Source: Amycolatopsis acidiphila
Lineage (GTDB): Bacteria; Actinomycetota; Actinomycetes; Mycobacteriales; Pseudonocardiaceae
Reading direction: 5' to 3'
Assembly: GCF_021391495.1 (NCBI RefSeq)
Contig: NZ_CP090063.1
Coordinates: 7,440,001 to 7,504,000 of the forward strand
DNA length: 64,000 bases
The number at the start of each line of letters is the position of its first letter. Position 1 is the stretch's first letter. This document shows, one piece after another, positions 61,271 through 64,000 of this stretch. Below the pieces are notes generated by a model. It made no database searches, was not told the origin of the DNA, and saw only the letters and a list, made by a program, of their open reading frames with translations. The position numbers were made by a program, and so were the translations under genes.

Positions 61271-62385
61271 TGCTCGACGTGGACAAGCTGATCGACGCCC
61301 CGGAGACGCGGGTGATCGTCTGCTGCGGCTCGGGCGGGGTCGGCAAGACCACCACCGCCGCGGCGCTCGCGCTGCGCGCGGCCGAACGCGGCCGCCAGAC
61401 GGTCGTGCTCACCATCGACCCCGCGCGCCGGCTCGCCCAGGCGCTCGGGCTGCGCGAGCTGGGCAACCATCCACGTCAGGTGCAGGTCGAGGGATTCGAC
61501 CCGAAGGGCGAGCTGTGGGCGATGATGCTCGACATGCGCCGCACCTTCGACGACATGGTGCGCGCGCACGCGGGGCCCGACCGGGCCGAGCAACTGCTCG
61601 CGAACCCCTTCTACCAGACCATTTCCACGTCGTTCTCCGGCACGCAGGAGTACATGGCGATGGAGAAGCTCGGCCAGCTCGCGGCCACCGGCGACTGGGA
61701 CCTGATCGTCGTGGACACCCCGCCGAGCCGCTCCGCGCTCGACTTCCTCGACGCGCCGACGCGGCTGTCCAGCGCGCTGGACGGGCGGATGATCCGGCTG
61801 CTGACCGCGCCCGCGAAGGCAGGCGGCTGGGGCCTGCGCAAGGTCGTCTCCGCCGGGTTCACGATGTTCGCCAAGGCCGTGTCGACGATCATCGGCGGGC
61901 AGCTGCTCGCCGATGCGTCCGCGTTCATGCAGGCCTTCGACACGATGTTCGGCGGGTTTCGCGAGCGGGCTCGCAAGACCGCGGAACTGCTGCGCTCACA
62001 GGGCACCGCGTTCCTCGTCGTCGCGGCGCCCGAGCCCGACGCGCTGCGCGAGGCCAGCTACTTCGTGGACCGGCTTTCGGCCGAGTCCATGCCGTTGTCG
62101 GGCATGGTCGCCAACCGCACGCACCCTGTGCTCGCGAAGCTGTCGGCGACCGCCGCCAGCTCGGCCGCCGAACGCGTCGAGTCGAGCGCGCCGCTGGCCA
62201 CCGCGGTGCTGCGGCTGCACGCCGACCGGGTCGCGCTCGGCGAACGCGAGGAGCGGCTGCTCGCCCGGTTCACCAGGGCCCACCCGGAGGTGCCGATCGT
62301 GCGCGTGCCCGCGCTGCCCAGCGACGTGCATGACGTAGCCGGCCTCCGTGACATCGGAGACCGGCTCGCCACACCCAGCGACTAG
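61270..62385 (+). CDS. ArsA/GET3-family ATPase (second of a pair)
   Basis: 371 residues. Walker [37 protein letters not shown], and [19 protein letters not shown]. The ATG shares its A with the stop of the first ATPase, so equimolar translation and a heterodimer are likely. The middle helical region ([20 protein letters not shown]) resembles the GET3 client-binding domain in position. Upstream of the convergent whiB4-like gene. Confidence 0.92.
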   Translation: MLDVDKLIDAPETRVIVCCGSGGVGKTTTAAALALRAAERGRQTVVLTIDPARRLAQALGLRELGNHPRQVQVEGFDPKGELWAMMLDMRRTFDDMVRAHAGPDRAEQLLANPFYQTISTSFSGTQEYMAMEKLGQLAATGDWDLIVVDTPPSRSALDFLDAPTRLSSALDGRMIRLLTAPAKAGGWGLRKVVSAGFTMFAKAVSTIIGGQLLADASAFMQAFDTMFGGFRERARKTAELLRSQGTAFLVVAAPEPDALREASYFVDRLSAESMPLSGMVANRTHPVLAKLSATAASSAAERVESSAPLATAVLRLHADRVALGEREERLLARFTRAHPEVPIVRVPALPSDVHDVAGLRDIGDRLATPSD

Positions 62386-62422
62386 GACCAGGCCCTCTCC
62401 CCGACGGACGCGCTACGCCCGG

Positions 62423-62710
62423 CTAGCCTGCCCGCACGAAATCCCGCTTCGCCGATTCCAGCAGCTCCGACCACGACGTGACGTCCGGACGGCGGCGCAG
62501 CAGGGCCCGCCGCTCGCGTTCGGTCATGCCGCCCCAGATGCCGAAGCTGATCCGGCTGTCCAGCGCCTCGGCGAGGCATTCGGTGCGCACGGGACAGCCC
62601 ATGCACACGACCTTCGCCCGGTTCTGCTCCGCCCCCCGGACGAACAGCTCGTCCGGATCGGTGTCGCGGCAGAGCGCGTCGGTTCGCCAGCTCCGCTCAT
62701 TCGAATCCAT
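62423..62710 (-). CDS. whiB4: WhiB-family regulator (WhiB4-like)
   Basis: 95 residues. Four iron-sulphur cysteines: ALCRDTD, then VVCMGCPVRTECLAEA (C-x2-C-x5-C), and the turn GIWGGMTERERRAL. The C-terminal basic tail follows. WhiB4 of mycobacteria is oxygen-sensitive and represses antioxidant genes; position between the ArsA pair and ponA2 is the basis for the WhiB4 name. Confidence 0.93.
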   Translation of the reverse strand: MDSNERSWRTDALCRDTDPDELFVRGAEQNRAKVVCMGCPVRTECLAEALDSRISFGIWGGMTERERRALLRRRPDVTSWSELLESAKRDFVRAG

Positions 62711-62925
62711 ACCCCCAGCTCCTCACCCTCGGCTCACGTCGGTGGAACACCCCGGCGCTCCCCTGGCGCCATACGTGAGACGTTGACGGACTGTAGGGCC
62801 AATCGGTTCCGCTCGCCAAGATCCCGCGGATAATTCGTTACCGGAACACCTCGCATCGGAGCAGCCGACGTGATATCGACCCGCAGGTCGGCGAGGTCAC
62901 CCCGGAACCCACTATCCTCACATTC

Positions 62926-64000
62926 GTGCGGAAAACGGATGGTCTGTTCAAGCTGCTCGGCCTGTGCCTGCTCGCGGGAATCCTCGTCGCCGGGGTCCTC
63001 TTCCCGATCGCCGGCGCCGCCGGGGTCGCCTCGAACAAGGCCAGCGAAACGGTCGACAGCATGTCCGCCGAGCTGGCGAACGTGCCGCCACCGCTGGTCA
63101 CCACGATCACCGACTCGGCGGGCAACCCGATCGCCACGCTCTACGACCAGTACCGCATTCCCACCGCGCCGTCGCAGATCAACGACGCCATGAAATGGGC
63201 GCTGGTCTCGGTCGAGGACCGCCGGTTCTACGACCACCACGGGGTGGACTGGAAGGGCACGATCCGGGCCGCGCTGAGCAACAGCACCGGTGGCGACACC
63301 CAGGGTGCCTCGACCCTGACGCAGCAGTACGTCAAGAACTACCTGATCAACGTCATCTACCGGGGCGACGAGGTCGGGCAGAAGAAGGCGCAGGAGCAGT
63401 CGGTCGCGCGCAAGCTCAAGGAAGCGCGGATCGCGATCCAGCTCGAGACCAAGATGGACAAGAGCCAGATCCTCGCCAGCTACCTCAACGTCGTCGAGTT
63501 CTCGCGCAAGATCTACGGCGTCGGCGCGGCCGCGCAGACCTACTTCCACACCACCGCGGACAAACTGACCGTGCCGCAGGCCGCGCTGTTGGCCGGCATG
63601 GTGAACAACCCGCCGTTCTACGACCCGTGGAGCCACCCCGAGCGCGCGACGGACCGGCGCAACCTGGTGCTCGACCGCATGGTGGAGAACCAGAAGCTCG
63701 CTCCCGAGGACGCCGCGAGGTTCAAGACCGAGCCGCTGGGCGTGTCGCCGGACGGCCCGTCCAAGCCGGCCGCGAACTGCACCGGCGCCGGGCCGGAGAA
63801 CGGGTTCTTCTGCCAGTACGTGCAGGACTACCTGCTGACCAACGGCATGACGAAGGACGACCTGTACACCGGCGGATACACCATCCGCACGACGATGGAC
63901 CAGAACGCCAACCACCAGGCCAAGATCTCGGCCGAGCAGCAGGTCGACAAGACGCAGAAGAACGTCGCGAACACGTTGTCGCTGGTGCGGCCGGGCAAGA
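62926..64000 (+). CDS. ponA2: Bifunctional penicillin-binding protein PonA2 type, cut at the window edge
   Basis: 358 codons in the window. Polymerises and crosslinks peptidoglycan. A short cytoplasmic start and membrane helix (LFKLLGLCLLAGILVAGVLFP) is followed by the GT51 transglycosylase: SVEDRRFYDHHGVDW with the catalytic Glu, GASTLTQQYVKN, RKLKEARIAIQLETKMDKSQIL and the third motif NVVEFSRKIYGVGAAAQ. The transpeptidase domain begins beyond about residue 290 and is not complete here, nor is any PASTA domain. GTG 62926 lies 8 nt after a -10-like TATCCT, so probably leaderless. Confidence 0.95.
   Translation, partial: MRKTDGLFKLLGLCLLAGILVAGVLFPIAGAAGVASNKASETVDSMSAELANVPPPLVTTITDSAGNPIATLYDQYRIPTAPSQINDAMKWALVSVEDRRFYDHHGVDWKGTIRAALSNSTGGDTQGASTLTQQYVKNYLINVIYRGDEVGQKKAQEQSVARKLKEARIAIQLETKMDKSQILASYLNVVEFSRKIYGVGAAAQTYFHTTADKLTVPQAALLAGMVNNPPFYDPWSHPERATDRRNLVLDRMVENQKLAPEDAARFKTEPLGVSPDGPSKPAANCTGAGPENGFFCQYVQDYLLTNGMTKDDLYTGGYTIRTTMDQNANHQAKISAEQQVDKTQKNVANTLSLVRPGK

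Overview
The window is chromosomal DNA from a high-GC actinobacterium (estimated near 70% G+C). Gene content points to the order Pseudonocardiales, plausibly Amycolatopsis or a close relative: a WhiB regulator, GTG and leaderless starts, an MFS-thymidylate kinase fusion, a tad/Flp pilus operon with Ssd, MarP, a Crp/GlxR-type regulator and PonA2. From memory, the gene order strongly resembles the M. tuberculosis interval Rv3644c-Rv3682 and the Streptomyces coelicolor SCO3540-SCO3571 region, so most of the window is conserved core with several insertions. No insertion sequence, prophage, integron, CRISPR array or rRNA was seen. There is one tRNA, tRNA-Thr(CGT).

Layout. 1-5 kb: dacB (cut at the left edge), ppa, glyA behind a ZTP riboswitch, a gamma-carbonic anhydrase-like protein and a TetR regulator. 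5.2-17.7 kb: the tRNA, an exported protein of unknown function, then topA and, downstream of it on the same strand, two unknown genes, a transporter/thymidylate kinase fusion with a degenerate P-loop, and holB; then a secreted protease, an unknown gene, a broken TipA-type regulator with an intact MerR-type promoter, and a lipoprotein. 17.8-23.8 kb: K+-insensitive H+-pyrophosphatase, a DUF1998-type helicase with in-frame 90-bp repeats, and a prim-pol-like protein. 24-30 kb: tad/Flp operon (ssd, a Pro/Ala octapeptide-repeat ORF, tadA, tadB, tadC, pilin-like, TadE-like, TadG-like). 29.8-31.2 kb: a 6C small RNA and an Ms1-like small RNA flanking a HAD phosphatase. 31.4-38.4 kb: a MurNAc-recovery cluster (nagZ, namZ, amiE-like, murR, murQ) with no transporter gene. 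38.4-48 kb: degenerate Fic-like protein, phosphoribosyltransferase, acs, two exported proteins (one an L,D-transpeptidase), a small basic protein, an iron-box-preceded VIT transporter, a POT peptide transporter, and nhaA behind a probable Li+ riboswitch. 48-64 kb: the core block holin-like, EphE-like, marP, CoA-type NUDIX, thioredoxin-like, nth, crp, MFS, MBL, NUDIX, two unknowns, ridA, DUF4177, two ArsA-type ATPases, whiB4-like and ponA2 (cut at the right edge).

How the genes fit together. Cell-envelope work dominates: dacB, ponA2, ldt and marP build, trim or protect peptidoglycan, while nagZ-namZ-amiE degrade external peptidoglycan and murQ channels MurNAc-6-phosphate into metabolism under MurR. 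Several RNA devices stand out: a ZTP riboswitch, a pseudoknotted nhaA leader, 6C RNA and an Ms1-like RNA. The most unusual features are the octapeptide-repeat ORF translationally coupled at both ends inside the tad operon, the Ms1-like RNA, the catalytically degenerate enzyme-family members (TMPK, Fic, EphE-like), and the regulator pseudogene that kept its promoter.
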